Both the position numbers and the translations under genes were made by a program. The notes under the pieces are model-generated. The model ran no database searches. It saw only the letters and a list, made by a program, of their open reading frames with translations, and was not told where the DNA came from. Positions 21,940 through 31,051 of a DNA stretch of 32,377 bases are shown in pieces; the stretch's first letter is position 1, and each line of letters starts with the position of its first letter. The DNA is taken from assembly GCA_025351525.1 (NCBI GenBank), contig JANXVV010000544.1:1-32377 (forward strand). Reading direction: 5' to 3'. The DNA is from Humisphaera sp. (GTDB lineage: Bacteria > Planctomycetota > Phycisphaerae > Tepidisphaerales > Tepidisphaeraceae).

Positions 21940-24662
21940 TTAGAGAGCACCATCAAGGAGGCACTTTTCTCGTACATCGCCGCCAATCCCGCCAGCGTCT
22001 TGGCGTCGTCGATCTGCTCATGGGGGATGAGCAGGTACTTCCACGGCTTGCCGCCGCCGTGTTTCGTGGCATGTTCACACCACGTTGCCGCCGCTCGGGC
22101 TTTGGCTTCGACTGACGATGCGTGCATCTCATCGGATGACTTGCTCTCGCAGATGTACTTCGCCGTCTCCGTCTCGACCACGAAATCGGGCTCGTAGACC
22201 TCGCCTTTCGCGTAGTCGATTTTTAGTGCGTCCCTCGGGGGCTTGCACCATTTTAGAACGCTGTGGTCCTTCTCGAAGATCGACGCCAGCCGCCGCTCCG
22301 TGTCCGAGTCGAACTTTTGCACCTGATACAGGCATTTACTGAACCCGCCGAACAGCATCCCTCGGATGTTCCGCTTCATCTCAACGGGCGTCCGGTAGTC
22401 GCGGACCTCATCATCGGCGGCGGTGCCGTTCACGGGACGCATGGTTGTGAACCCTTTGGAGACGTGAACCTCGTATGCCGTCGCCTTCTCGAAGTAATGG
22501 GCTTCCATCTGGCTGTAGATGTTCCGAACGATGAGCTGCTGATGGACCAGCAGAACGTTCAGCACGTCATCGTCCTCGGGAAGATTGGTTTTCAAGCTGG
22601 CCACGGCTTGTTGCGCCAGCTTGTAAAGCAGGTCGGCGTGTTCGTCGTAGTTGATGTCCGGATAGTCGATCAGTCCGCGAACGATGTAATCCTCGAACTT
22701 CTCCTCAACGGCGATGGTCGAGCCGCTTTCCAGCGTATGCCGCTGTCCGTCGCCAAGGTTTTGGATGAGCACCCGCTGACGAATGGGCTTCAAGGATTTG
22801 ATCGGGTCGGTATCCAAGTCGAAATCCTTGAACCCGCTCGTCACGTCGCCGGTGGGGACGACGACGATGCGGGGGATGTCGATGGACATGTCGATGTGCA
22901 GATCGACCGTCTTGGCGACGACTTGCGCGAAATCCACCTGGGTCTTGAACTGCTCGAACTCGGTCTGCGTCCCGCCCTGCGCGGCGATGGCGGCTTGCAC
23001 CTGCTCGATAATCTTCTGCTGAACTTCGGGCTTTCGCAGATCAGCCGACGATGGAAGACGCTCGAACTGCTTGAGCACCTGATACGTCACCTGCGCCGCC
23101 TTCTGCTCCTCGGGCTTGGCGAAAAGGGTCGGCTGCGGCTGGGCATTGCCGGTCCCAATCGACTGAATGCCGAGCCGCTGGGCGACGTTCGACTCCATCA
23201 CCACGACCTTCGACTTCGTATCGGGGATGTCGCGCCCGATGACGATGCCCTTGCGGATGATCGAGTTCGGGTCGTTGGCGTGGTCGATGATCTCCTGAAA
23301 CTTATCGTGCGAGATGATCGTCAGCCGGTCTACCGCCGCGACCCCGGTTCGCTTGCCATAGGGCAGGCGCAGTCCGCGACCGATGGATTGTTCCACAAGC
23401 GTCCGCGAGTTCGCCGCCCGCAAGGGGACGATGGTGTACAGGTTCGTCACGTCCCAGCCCTCTTTGAGCATGTTGACGTGGACCACGATCTCGATGGGGT
23501 TGTTCGGGTCTTCGACCGTGAGCAACTGCTGAACGATGTCGTCCTTCTCTTCGCCTTTGGTTTGCGAATGGACGGTGATGACCTTTCCCTTGTACTGGCC
23601 ATCAAAGAACGCCTGATCTTCGATCAGCTTGACGAGCGCGTTGGCATGGTCAGTGTCCTTCGCCACAACCAGCATGAACGGCTTCACGCGGCGTTCGCTG
23701 AAATCACGGGCGTAAACGTCGAGTTGGGTCTTCGCCTCCTCATGCACGCGGATGCCGTCTTCCAGCTTCAGGCGTTCGAGTCCTTCCTCGTCATACGCCC
23801 GCGCGTCGAAGTTTTCCCGCGTGGCGACCGCCGGCTCTTTCACGAAACCATCATTGAGTGCCGCCGACAGCGGGTACGAGTAGACGACGTTTTTGAACGG
23901 CGTACTCCCCTTGCCGCTCTCGACCTGCGGCGTTGCGGTCAGTTCCAGCCCGATGATCGGCTTGAGCTCGTTTATCGCCTTGACGCCCGCCGACGCGCGG
24001 TAGCGGTGGCTTTCGTCCATGAGCAGCACGAGGTCGTCGAGTTTCGACAGGTACTCGAAGTAGCTCTCGCCGATGTATTCGTGCAGCCGCTTGATGCGTG
24101 GCTGCTTGTCGCCGCGTACCTCGGAGTTGATCTTGCTGATGTTGAAGATGTTGACGTGAATCGCGCCGGGCGCACCGGGATCGAACAGCCGCCCCTGGCG
24201 AACCGGCACGCCAACGTCGCCGCGAACACCGCGCCCATCTTCATAGGTGTCGCCGGTGATGATCTCGGGCGGGTTCAGGGCAAAGTCCGAGATGCCTTGG
24301 AACACATACTTGGGTGTGTTCGGCGTAAAGTCGGCGATCAGCTTGTTGTAGATCGTCAGGTTCGGGGCGAGCACGAAGAAATGTCGGATGCCTTCGGCTT
24401 TGTAAAGGTAGCTGATGAACGCGCCCATCAGGCGTGTTTTGCCGACGCCCGTGGCCAGCGAGAAGCAGAGCGACGGGAACTCACGCTCGAAATCCTCCAC
24501 TTGCGGATACTTCGCCCGGATCGACGCCAACGATGCCTTGGCGTCCGCACCCTTCTCAAGTGGGATCAGATCGCAGACCTCCGCCAGTATCTCCAGTGAC
24601 TCGCGTTGCGGCTGTCGCAGGCTCAACCGATTGGCGACCATGTTCAGAATCGACTGGTTCAT
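21936..24662 (-). CDS. res: Type III restriction enzyme, Res subunit
   Basis: A 908-aa SF2 helicase-nuclease that, with Mod, cleaves DNA after ATP-dependent scanning between unmodified sites. Walker A is TGVGKT (71-76, in SLCFSLATGVGKTRLMG), the Walker B box is DESH (216-219, LLMDESHRYRA), GLELTATPQ is motif III, and QSIGRGLRLPYGKR is motif VI. The C-terminal nuclease is visible as D826 (YEPDFVVE) and E839-S-K841 (YICESKSS), the PD-(D/E)xK pattern. Length is normal. The start overlaps the mod stop (ATGA) and its own stop overlaps the membrane protein start (ATGA), so three genes are chained by coupled translation. Confidence 0.95.
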   Translation of the reverse strand: MNQSILNMVANRLSLRQPQRESLEILAEVCDLIPLEKGADAKASLASIRAKYPQVEDFEREFPSLCFSLATGVGKTRLMGAFISYLYKAEGIRHFFVLAPNLTIYNKLIADFTPNTPKYVFQGISDFALNPPEIITGDTYEDGRGVRGDVGVPVRQGRLFDPGAPGAIHVNIFNISKINSEVRGDKQPRIKRLHEYIGESYFEYLSKLDDLVLLMDESHRYRASAGVKAINELKPIIGLELTATPQVESGKGSTPFKNVVYSYPLSAALNDGFVKEPAVATRENFDARAYDEEGLERLKLEDGIRVHEEAKTQLDVYARDFSERRVKPFMLVVAKDTDHANALVKLIEDQAFFDGQYKGKVITVHSQTKGEEKDDIVQQLLTVEDPNNPIEIVVHVNMLKEGWDVTNLYTIVPLRAANSRTLVEQSIGRGLRLPYGKRTGVAAVDRLTIISHDKFQEIIDHANDPNSIIRKGIVIGRDIPDTKSKVVVMESNVAQRLGIQSIGTGNAQPQPTLFAKPEEQKAAQVTYQVLKQFERLPSSADLRKPEVQQKIIEQVQAAIAAQGGTQTEFEQFKTQVDFAQVVAKTVDLHIDMSIDIPRIVVVPTGDVTSGFKDFDLDTDPIKSLKPIRQRVLIQNLGDGQRHTLESGSTIAVEEKFEDYIVRGLIDYPDINYDEHADLLYKLAQQAVASLKTNLPEDDDVLNVLLVHQQLIVRNIYSQMEAHYFEKATAYEVHVSKGFTTMRPVNGTAADDEVRDYRTPVEMKRNIRGMLFGGFSKCLYQVQKFDSDTERRLASIFEKDHSVLKWCKPPRDALKIDYAKGEVYEPDFVVETETAKYICESKSSDEMHASSVEAKARAAATWCEHATKHGGGKPWKYLLIPHEQIDDAKTLAGLAAMYEKSASLMVLSK

Positions 24663-26365
24663 TTCGCACCCCCATTTTCATTGCCAAAGAGAGACGGTTC
24701 GGCGACCCGCGACTTCCGTTGCTTGCGCTGTTCGCCTGGCGGAAGTTTTGGCAGCGGCGGCGCATCGAGATCGTCGGCTGGCTGCGCCTTGGGTAATGCC
24801 GCAATTTGGAGGCTGTAGTCATCCTTGCCCCATTCGCACCGGGACATGACCGCCTTGGGGATCTTTTTCAGCGTCAGGTTGGGGAACTCCGTCGCCCCGG
24901 CGCGGAACGCGCCGCAGCAGATCAAGAGCGACCGATCTTCACCGACTTCATCGCTCAACTTGGCAAGCATTTGTCGCGTGATCGTTTGCGTCGTGATGTA
25001 GATGTAATCTCGCTCGGTCGAACGCCCATGCTGCCAGTAAATCTCGTTGCTGGGCGCGTACGCGAAACCTTCCAGCTTACACATCGCCTCGGCGAGCATC
25101 GCCGCGTTGTATTCTTTGCTGACGACCCAGTTGCCGAACTTGTCCTTTTCCAGCAGGGAGGGCGCGAGGCGGTAGTAGCGAAATCCGCCACCCCCTTTCC
25201 ACCCCGTGGCTTGGGTTATTCCACCTAAATCAGTTCCGCTAATAACCTTCGTCAAGCGAGGCAGAATGTATGTATCGCAGTGTTCTCCCAACTCCACCAT
25301 AATCCATTGCCGTGCCATCTTGTGCGCAACAGCACCTGTAGTTCCTGACCCCGCAAATGAATCCAAGACGATCTCGCCAGGCGAAGTAGCAATCTCCAAG
25401 ATGCGAGCTATGACGGCTTCCGTCTTGGGCGTTGCAAAGGGGACTCCGAATAGAGCCTTCGATTCCAACATTGCACTCTGTGTATGTCCGACCTCCTCGT
25501 GCAGCCAGACACTGCGAGGAACCACCGGCTGCGCGACATCCAGAAACCGCTTCAACCTCGGCATTCGTGCTTTACCGTCCTTGCCCCAATACAGTAGGTT
25601 GTTTCGCACGTTTTCGGCATGCGTCTCGGGACCGCATCGCCATGTCACGGTTCCACTCGGCCAGATCTCCTCGTTCGTATTCGGATTGGTTATCCCGTAG
25701 AACAGATTTGGGCGTTCATTCTTTGATTTATTGCTTGTATAGGTGACTGAGTTCCAGCTTCCACGCGGATCATTGTCTGGATTTGTATAGTAGGCATTTT
25801 GAGAATCCGTGCGTGTTAGCCGATTGGGACGCCATGACTGCTTATCTCGGGCGTAGAGAAGTACAAAATCATGGTCATTGCTTATCCACTTTGCATCGTT
25901 AGCGGGCGATGCTTTGCGCTGCCAGATAATCGTCTGGACATGATTAGCACGACCGAAAATCTCATCGCAAATCACCTTGAGATAGTGAGCCTCATTATCG
26001 TCAACAAAAATCCAGACTGTCCCATTGAGAGCAAGTAGACGCCGTATCAAATCCAAGCGATCCCGCATCATGCTCAACCAAAGTGAGTGCTCGATTCCGT
26101 CGTCATAATGTTCAAACGCCGAGCCCGTGTTGTATGGCGGGTCAATGCACACGCATTTGATCTTGCCTGTGAACTCCTGTTCAAGTGCCTTCAAAGCCAG
26201 CAGGTTGTCGCCGAAGATGAGGCGGTTATCGAAAAGATCGTGGTCCGTAACGCGCTGCGCGGCATGGTAAGATTTCGACGGGTCTTCGAGCAGAATGCGC
26301 GGCTCCAGCCGGGGGCGGTTTTCTTTACCGATCCAAGTGAGTTCGAGTTTCGTCTTTCCAGCCAT
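24659..26365 (-). CDS. mod: Type III DNA methyltransferase, Mod subunit
   Basis: A 568-aa N6-adenine methyltransferase of the beta class: the catalytic DPPY (75-78, CVCIDPPYNTGSAFEHYDD) precedes the SAM motif DSFAGSGTT (335-343). The central ~200 residues between them form the target-recognition region. The C-terminal ~190 residues include a Pro/Lys-rich tail. Mod alone methylates one strand; with Res it forms the restriction complex. The gene starts 8 nt after the tail-anchored protein gene, with AGGTG upstream, and overlaps res at its stop. It looks intact. Confidence 0.95.
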   Translation of the reverse strand: MAGKTKLELTWIGKENRPRLEPRILLEDPSKSYHAAQRVTDHDLFDNRLIFGDNLLALKALEQEFTGKIKCVCIDPPYNTGSAFEHYDDGIEHSLWLSMMRDRLDLIRRLLALNGTVWIFVDDNEAHYLKVICDEIFGRANHVQTIIWQRKASPANDAKWISNDHDFVLLYARDKQSWRPNRLTRTDSQNAYYTNPDNDPRGSWNSVTYTSNKSKNERPNLFYGITNPNTNEEIWPSGTVTWRCGPETHAENVRNNLLYWGKDGKARMPRLKRFLDVAQPVVPRSVWLHEEVGHTQSAMLESKALFGVPFATPKTEAVIARILEIATSPGEIVLDSFAGSGTTGAVAHKMARQWIMVELGEHCDTYILPRLTKVISGTDLGGITQATGWKGGGGFRYYRLAPSLLEKDKFGNWVVSKEYNAAMLAEAMCKLEGFAYAPSNEIYWQHGRSTERDYIYITTQTITRQMLAKLSDEVGEDRSLLICCGAFRAGATEFPNLTLKKIPKAVMSRCEWGKDDYSLQIAALPKAQPADDLDAPPLPKLPPGEQRKQRKSRVAEPSLFGNENGGAK

Positions 26366-26373
26366 TACCGCAC

Positions 26374-27186
26374 CTACTTCTTGTTGCTGCTCAACATGTA
26401 CAGGATAAAGCTGACGATTCCGAGGATCGACGACAGGAATGTGATGATCGCCATTACGGGGTGATCTCGTGACAACTCCATGAAGTACCCGAGCGTCGTC
26501 CCATAGATTTCCAGCCTTCGCGCGTTCGTCTTCAACGTGCCTGATGCCAGACGATTCACGATGTTGCCGATAACATCCACCTTGCGGAGCGTCGATTGGT
26601 GGAGTTTGACGTAATCCTTCTGAACAAATGCGTCGGCTTCGGTTTGCCCGGTGAGGAAATCTTTGTCGCTGATGCTGTTCATTTTCATCAGCATCGTGAG
26701 ACGGGGGTGACCGGCGTATGTGGGGCTGTAAAGGGAAATCAGCAGCCGTGCAAAGTCGTACAGGTTGCTCTCATGGACGTCCATGGGCGTGCCGCCAAGT
26801 ACCCGATAGCGGTGCGCGATTGCGGGGAATCCGTAGTTCGTGTCGCGCATGTTCCAGTGCAGCCAGTAGGAGTCCTTCTTCTCGGCGACATACTTGTAGA
26901 ACTCGTCGAGCATCTCCCGTTCAAGGTCGTTGTACCGCGCTTCAATCTGATCGCGTGCGACGTGATCCCGCTCGGCAACGTGATGAATCGAAAATGAGAC
27001 GGTCTGTCCCGTTGCAAGGTTGCGGACGGCGATGGACGTTATTCGAGGCGATGCGCCATCCGGTCGGTCGTAAAAGCTCTCGCAAGAGTAGTGGATGATT
27101 ACGGTGTTCTTGGAATGCGCAAGGAGATTCGCCAAGTCCTTCTTTGCTTCTAATCGTCGTCGGTGTCGTTCGCTCGCTGATCCCAT
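26374..27186 (-). CDS. Tail-anchored putative nuclease-like protein (270 aa)
   Basis: The family is not firmly recognised. An N-terminal alpha/beta domain (about 15-170) has NTVIIHYSCESFYD (about 27-40) and YWLHWNMRDTNYGFPAIAHR (about 107-126), spaced like the first and second motifs of RNase H/DnaQ-type exonucleases, although the usual acidic residues are only partly matched. A helical middle region follows, then one C-terminal membrane helix (about 243-266, HPVMAIITFLSSILGIVSFI), giving a tail-anchored topology. The ATG at 27186 has GGCGGAA directly upstream and follows the SNF2 stop by 14 nt; an ATG at 27216 lies inside the SNF2 gene. Sitting between SNF2 helicase and Mod, it is likely part of this defence operon. 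Confidence 0.7.
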   Translation of the reverse strand: MGSASERHRRRLEAKKDLANLLAHSKNTVIIHYSCESFYDRPDGASPRITSIAVRNLATGQTVSFSIHHVAERDHVARDQIEARYNDLEREMLDEFYKYVAEKKDSYWLHWNMRDTNYGFPAIAHRYRVLGGTPMDVHESNLYDFARLLISLYSPTYAGHPRLTMLMKMNSISDKDFLTGQTEADAFVQKDYVKLHQSTLRKVDVIGNIVNRLASGTLKTNARRLEIYGTTLGYFMELSRDHPVMAIITFLSSILGIVSFILYMLSSNKK

Positions 27187-27200
27187 AGGTTCCGCCGCCC

Positions 27201-30032
27201 TTATTTCAATGCCCATTGGAACGAACAGATTGGCGAAACCTCGGGCTGCATCGTCAGCTGACGTTCGATGTCCCCGATCAGATCGTTTCGGCGGTCGTCA
27301 ACCTTGTCTTGCTCCAGATACAACTCCGCACGCTTCTTCTTTCGGGTCGATTCAAGGTCTTTGATGCGCCGCTGCGCTTCGAGTTTCTCTGCCAGCCCGG
27401 CGGCGAGTGCGCTTGCTTTGCGGGCTTCGCGGATGGCGAGGTCGATCTCCTTGATCTCGCGCTCCAGACCTTGCTTGAGGTCGTCCGACCAGCGGTCGAG
27501 CTTCTCGACCTCCTCATCGAAGAACTTCGCGTTGCGTTGGCTGACTTCACCCAGCCGCGCCTTGACCAGCGCATCGCGGCACGCCGTGAGGTCGATGGGT
27601 TCCGATGGCGCGGCACCGGCGATCCGCCCGGGTAGTGCAAATAGTTTTCGCGCCGCTTCCTCGTCGAGCATTTCGCCTGCGTCGGTCTGGGCGGACAGCA
27701 GAAGGAACTCCTCCGTATCGAGCGATGAGACCGTGAGCTTCGACACTTCGAGCCAGCCCGAGACGCCGACGAGCGGCTTGAGTATGCTGACGACCTGACG
27801 ATGAGCGGTGTAGTCGAAGATGACTGCGGACGGCGTAAGCGAGCGGGTGATCGCCCATTCGACCAGCGTGAGGGCGAGCGGATGATCTTGGCGGTAGAAG
27901 GTATCGCCGTTGCGCTCGGCGACTTTCCAATCGAGATGGTAATGCCCGGCTGGGGCGTCGGAGCCGGTGTATTCGAAGCGCGGTTGATGCGGGTCGAAAG
28001 ACGCCTGACCATCCAGTTCGGCACGCGTGAGCGCGAGGAGCGTTCGCTCCCGGTCGGACAAGCTTTCGAGCGTCTTGTCCTTGTTGATCCGCAGCCGCTC
28101 GGCGACATCCTGATCGAAATGCTCAAGCAGCGTTTGCCGCGTGACCGCCATGCGCGCCTTGATCTGCTCATCGAGCTCGGCTTGTAGCTGGTCGAAGGCG
28201 CGCTTGATCTCCTCTTGATTGCGGCAGGTTTGATAAACGTCGGCGATGCGGCGTTCGATGTCCACGCCGGACTCAATGGTTCCGAGGACTTCATCACTGG
28301 CACCGAAGACGCCGTTGAACAGGCTGAACTTCTCACTCAATCGTTCATAGACGCGCTGATCCGCGTGGTTGCGGGTGTTGATGAAGTTCAGCACCACGAC
28401 ATCGTGCTTCTGCCCGTACCGATGGCAGCGACCGATCCGCTGCTCGATGCGCTGTGGGTTCCACGGCAGATCGTAGTTGACGACGAGGGATGCGAACTGG
28501 AGATTCACGCCCTCGGCGGCGGCTTCCGTGGCGATCAGGATCGACGCGGTCTTCTCGAAGTGCTCGACGATGGCGGCTTTCATGTCCACCGGCTTGGAGC
28601 CCGAGACGATCTCCTGACCTTCGTGACGTTTCACCCAGTCCTGATACGTGGCGCGGGAGGATGGATCGTCGTTCGATCCATTCATCATCACGAGCTGGTT
28701 CTCAAAGCCGTTGCGCGACAGCAACTCGAACAGGTACGCCTGCGTGCGCCGGGACTCCGTGAAGATGACCGCCTTGCGATTGGCACCCAGGGCGACGGCG
28801 CGGTTGAGCGCGGTAGCCAGTGCGGGGAGAAGGGCTTGCCCCTTCGCATTGGTCTTGATGGCGGTTGCCATCGCCCCGAAGCGTTGCAGCTCCGCCAGTT
28901 CGTCTTTCAGCAATGCCGGGTCGATGACGGGGGCATCTTCTTCACCAGGATCGCCATCGGCTTCCGCCATTTCGTCGGCGAGTTCGTCGATGCCTTCGAG
29001 GTCTTCGTCATCGAACACGCGAATCTGCTCGCCCAGGCGTTCGAGCCGCCGGGTGAGTCCCGCGATGGTTCCGGCGACGGCGAAGGTCGAAGACGCCAGA
29101 AGTTTCCTCATGACCAGCGTGATCAGATGACGCTGGCTTTGCGGCAACGCGAGGAGTTTCTCACGCTGGAGGTATGCCGAGATACTCTCGTACAGGGCGA
29201 ACTCTTCATCGCTCGGACTGAAATCCTGCGTGATGGGGATGCGCTTGGTGAAGGGGATGTACTCGACGACCTGCTTTCGAAGCGTGCGGTTGCAGACTGG
29301 CTTGAGGCGATCCCGAAGCAAGGTGTTGCGGATGGTGTCGTCGCCGGATTTCACGAACTGATCGCGGAAGGATTGCGCATCGCCGAAGAGATGATCGTCG
29401 ATGATGCTGACGAGACCGTAGAGCTCCATGAGCGAGTTTTGCAGCGGCGTGGCGGTCAGGAGTAGCTTCGGCGCGGCATGGATCGCCGTGACGATGCTCC
29501 GCGCCATCTTGGAGTCGTTCTTGAAGACGTTGCGGAGGCGGTGCGCTTCGTCGATGACGACCGTATCCCAGCCGACGCGGCTGATTTCCGCACTGCGCGC
29601 GGCGGCGAACTGATAAGAACAGATCAGAAGGGTATCGGTTCGGTCGAACGGGGAGGGTCGCCCAGCGGCGATTTCGGCGGCGTAGGCGCGCGAATCCAAA
29701 ACGTTCGTGGGCAGGTAAAACTTCTCGCGGAGTTCCTGCTGCCATTGCTTGCGAAGGGTTGCGGGCACGATCAGAAGGATGCGCCGCCGCCGTTCCGCCC
29801 ATCGCTGGGCGAGAACGATGCCGGCTTCGATGGTTTTGCCGAGCCCGACCTCATCGGCGAGCAGGACGCCACGAGACAGCGGCGAGCGGAGGGCAAAAAG
29901 AGCCGCCTCGACCTGATGTGGGTTGAGATCGACGCGCGAGTTGGCGATGGAACGAGACAGGTTCTCGACGCTGCCCGAGGAGCCTTTCAGCGTGAGCAGA
30001 TGCGCCCAGTATTTGGAATGGAATGGCGTCAT
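27201..30032 (-). CDS. SNF2/RapA-like DNA translocase (helicase)
   Basis: A 943-aa SF2 ATPase of the SNF2 type. Walker A is DEVGLGKT (60-67, GVLLADEVGLGKTIEAGIVL), the DEAH box is 161-164 (VVIDEAHRLRN), LLLTATPLQNS is about 190-200, and the second half has EAAAEGVNLQFASLVVNYDL and QRIGRCHRYGQ (531-541). An acidic insert (about 340-370) separates the lobes. The last ~130 residues are a charged coiled coil. No nuclease motif is evident. Such translocases are the lead genes of DISARM and related phage-defence islands. The ATG at 30032, with GGA upstream, starts at the conserved part; upstream extension to 30179 runs through a hairpin. It heads the operon of SNF2, tail-anchored protein, mod, res, membrane protein, caspase and small protein. 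Confidence 0.92.
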   Translation of the reverse strand: MTPFHSKYWAHLLTLKGSSGSVENLSRSIANSRVDLNPHQVEAALFALRSPLSRGVLLADEVGLGKTIEAGIVLAQRWAERRRRILLIVPATLRKQWQQELREKFYLPTNVLDSRAYAAEIAAGRPSPFDRTDTLLICSYQFAAARSAEISRVGWDTVVIDEAHRLRNVFKNDSKMARSIVTAIHAAPKLLLTATPLQNSLMELYGLVSIIDDHLFGDAQSFRDQFVKSGDDTIRNTLLRDRLKPVCNRTLRKQVVEYIPFTKRIPITQDFSPSDEEFALYESISAYLQREKLLALPQSQRHLITLVMRKLLASSTFAVAGTIAGLTRRLERLGEQIRVFDDEDLEGIDELADEMAEADGDPGEEDAPVIDPALLKDELAELQRFGAMATAIKTNAKGQALLPALATALNRAVALGANRKAVIFTESRRTQAYLFELLSRNGFENQLVMMNGSNDDPSSRATYQDWVKRHEGQEIVSGSKPVDMKAAIVEHFEKTASILIATEAAAEGVNLQFASLVVNYDLPWNPQRIEQRIGRCHRYGQKHDVVVLNFINTRNHADQRVYERLSEKFSLFNGVFGASDEVLGTIESGVDIERRIADVYQTCRNQEEIKRAFDQLQAELDEQIKARMAVTRQTLLEHFDQDVAERLRINKDKTLESLSDRERTLLALTRAELDGQASFDPHQPRFEYTGSDAPAGHYHLDWKVAERNGDTFYRQDHPLALTLVEWAITRSLTPSAVIFDYTAHRQVVSILKPLVGVSGWLEVSKLTVSSLDTEEFLLLSAQTDAGEMLDEEAARKLFALPGRIAGAAPSEPIDLTACRDALVKARLGEVSQRNAKFFDEEVEKLDRWSDDLKQGLEREIKEIDLAIREARKASALAAGLAEKLEAQRRIKDLESTRKKKRAELYLEQDKVDDRRNDLIGDIERQLTMQPEVSPICSFQWALK

Positions 30033-30315
30033 TCTTGCTTCCGAACGATTACATTGGGGCACGCGTCCCGCACGTCCCCGAGGGCTACGCATGTTGCCGC
30101 CAACATGCGTCCAGCCCATCAACGGCGACATCGTGATCTGGCAGTTTTGGCTTCTGTCGCTTCCCGCACAAGTCCGCAACGCAGAAGAGGATACGAAACG
30201 TCGGGAAGTATACCGGACCCAGCGTGAAACGCTATTTTACCCACCCCCGGTGACAGCGTATGGTCAGCGAGACAGCACCCATTCAACTTTCGGGCACGAT
30301 TGGGACGAAAAGCGT
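30033..30315. promoter_or_regulatory. Promoter/leader region of the SNF2-caspase operon with a large hairpin
   Basis: This gene-free stretch separates the HEPN-like gene from the SNF2 gene. The outstanding feature is a nearly perfect inverted repeat at 30082-30117: ACGCATGTTG (30087-30096) pairs with CAACATGCGT (30101-30110), extended by GGGCT/AGCCC after a 2-nt bulge. It ends about 50 nt before the SNF2 start. On the minus strand TATACT (30212-30207) is a possible -10 box, but no good -35 lies at the right spacing. The hairpin may be an operator or a leader structure. Confidence 0.45.
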
Positions 30316-30942
30316 TCAATCGTCAGGCGCGAATCGAGCGTTCTTGGGTAAGTGGTTCTCCGCCTCGTATGCACTTCGTTCTTCATAGAAGTAATCTACG
30401 GGCGTGTACAGTCGGCTGAGGTAGTCGAGCAGCTGATGCGTGGTTTCATGCAGTGCTCGCACGTTGACGTGTCGGAGGGTCGGGTGGGTTCGCTGAAGCT
30501 TCGAGCTGAAGGGGTACCGGAACGAGTCGGACGACGGGTCATGTTCTTCAACATTGGCGATCAACGCCTTCACGGCTTCGGTCTCCTCGGCGTTGAGCGG
30601 AAAATCCGATCCACACAGCGACTTCGTGCGCGCATAAACGTCATTCCACAGGTGTCCGAGCCGATGGGTCTTGGCAAAGCCCTTGTCCCCCGTCGCGGCG
30701 TAGTTGCTCTTCCACGCCAAGTCCTTTAGCAGCAGTTCGCATGAGTGGCGGTAAAGGAAACAGATCGCGTAAACGTGACCGTCGAGGGTTCTCGGCTCGT
30801 TGACGGCGCACATCAGCAAGGCATCCGCCGACTCCAGAAAGCATTGCGCGAGCTCACCGAACTGCATGTAGTTGTCGATGCAGGCATTGTTATGCCAATC
30901 GGGATGTGCTTCAAACGGATCGGGCGGTTGCGTGGGCGTCAT
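30316..30942 (-). CDS. HEPN-like helical protein (208 aa)
   Basis: An all-helical protein. The helix YAICFLYRHSCELLLKDLAW (about 58-77), followed by KTHRLGHLWNDVYARTKSL (about 91-109) and SFRYPFSSKL (about 130-139), matches the pattern of a HEPN-related family in which a helical bundle with R-H/E-L-L-K is followed by HxLxxLW. The catalytic RxxxxH of HEPN RNases is not clearly present, so it may be a non-catalytic or antitoxin-type member. The ATG at 30942 has AAAGGA 4 nt upstream; the longer frame to 31161 overlaps the previous gene. It is separated from the SNF2 operon by 283 bp. Function uncertain. Confidence 0.65.
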   Translation of the reverse strand: MTPTQPPDPFEAHPDWHNNACIDNYMQFGELAQCFLESADALLMCAVNEPRTLDGHVYAICFLYRHSCELLLKDLAWKSNYAATGDKGFAKTHRLGHLWNDVYARTKSLCGSDFPLNAEETEAVKALIANVEEHDPSSDSFRYPFSSKLQRTHPTLRHVNVRALHETTHQLLDYLSRLYTPVDYFYEERSAYEAENHLPKNARFAPDD

Positions 30943-31051
30943 TCGGTCCTTTCGATCATCTACATCCTGGGACCATGTATTTATGCACTCGACCGCCGTG
31001 GCATCCGCGATCACCCATCCAAGATTCCAGGCGCGGTTGGCGCGGGTCGAA

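Noticed and set aside
22263..24599. Very long open frame on the plus strand antisense to res
   Set aside because: It mirrors the codon phase of a high-GC gene, has no recognisable domain and lies wholly within a clear type III Res gene.
28215..29465. Long plus-strand open frame antisense to the SNF2 gene
   Set aside because: Composition follows the complementary strand of a strongly conserved helicase; no motif or ribosome-binding site supports it.
20022..30032. Classification of the operon as DISARM or BREX
   Set aside because: DISARM drmB (DUF1998) and drmC (PLD) and BREX pglZ/brxL are not found; the methylase and Res have plain type III features.
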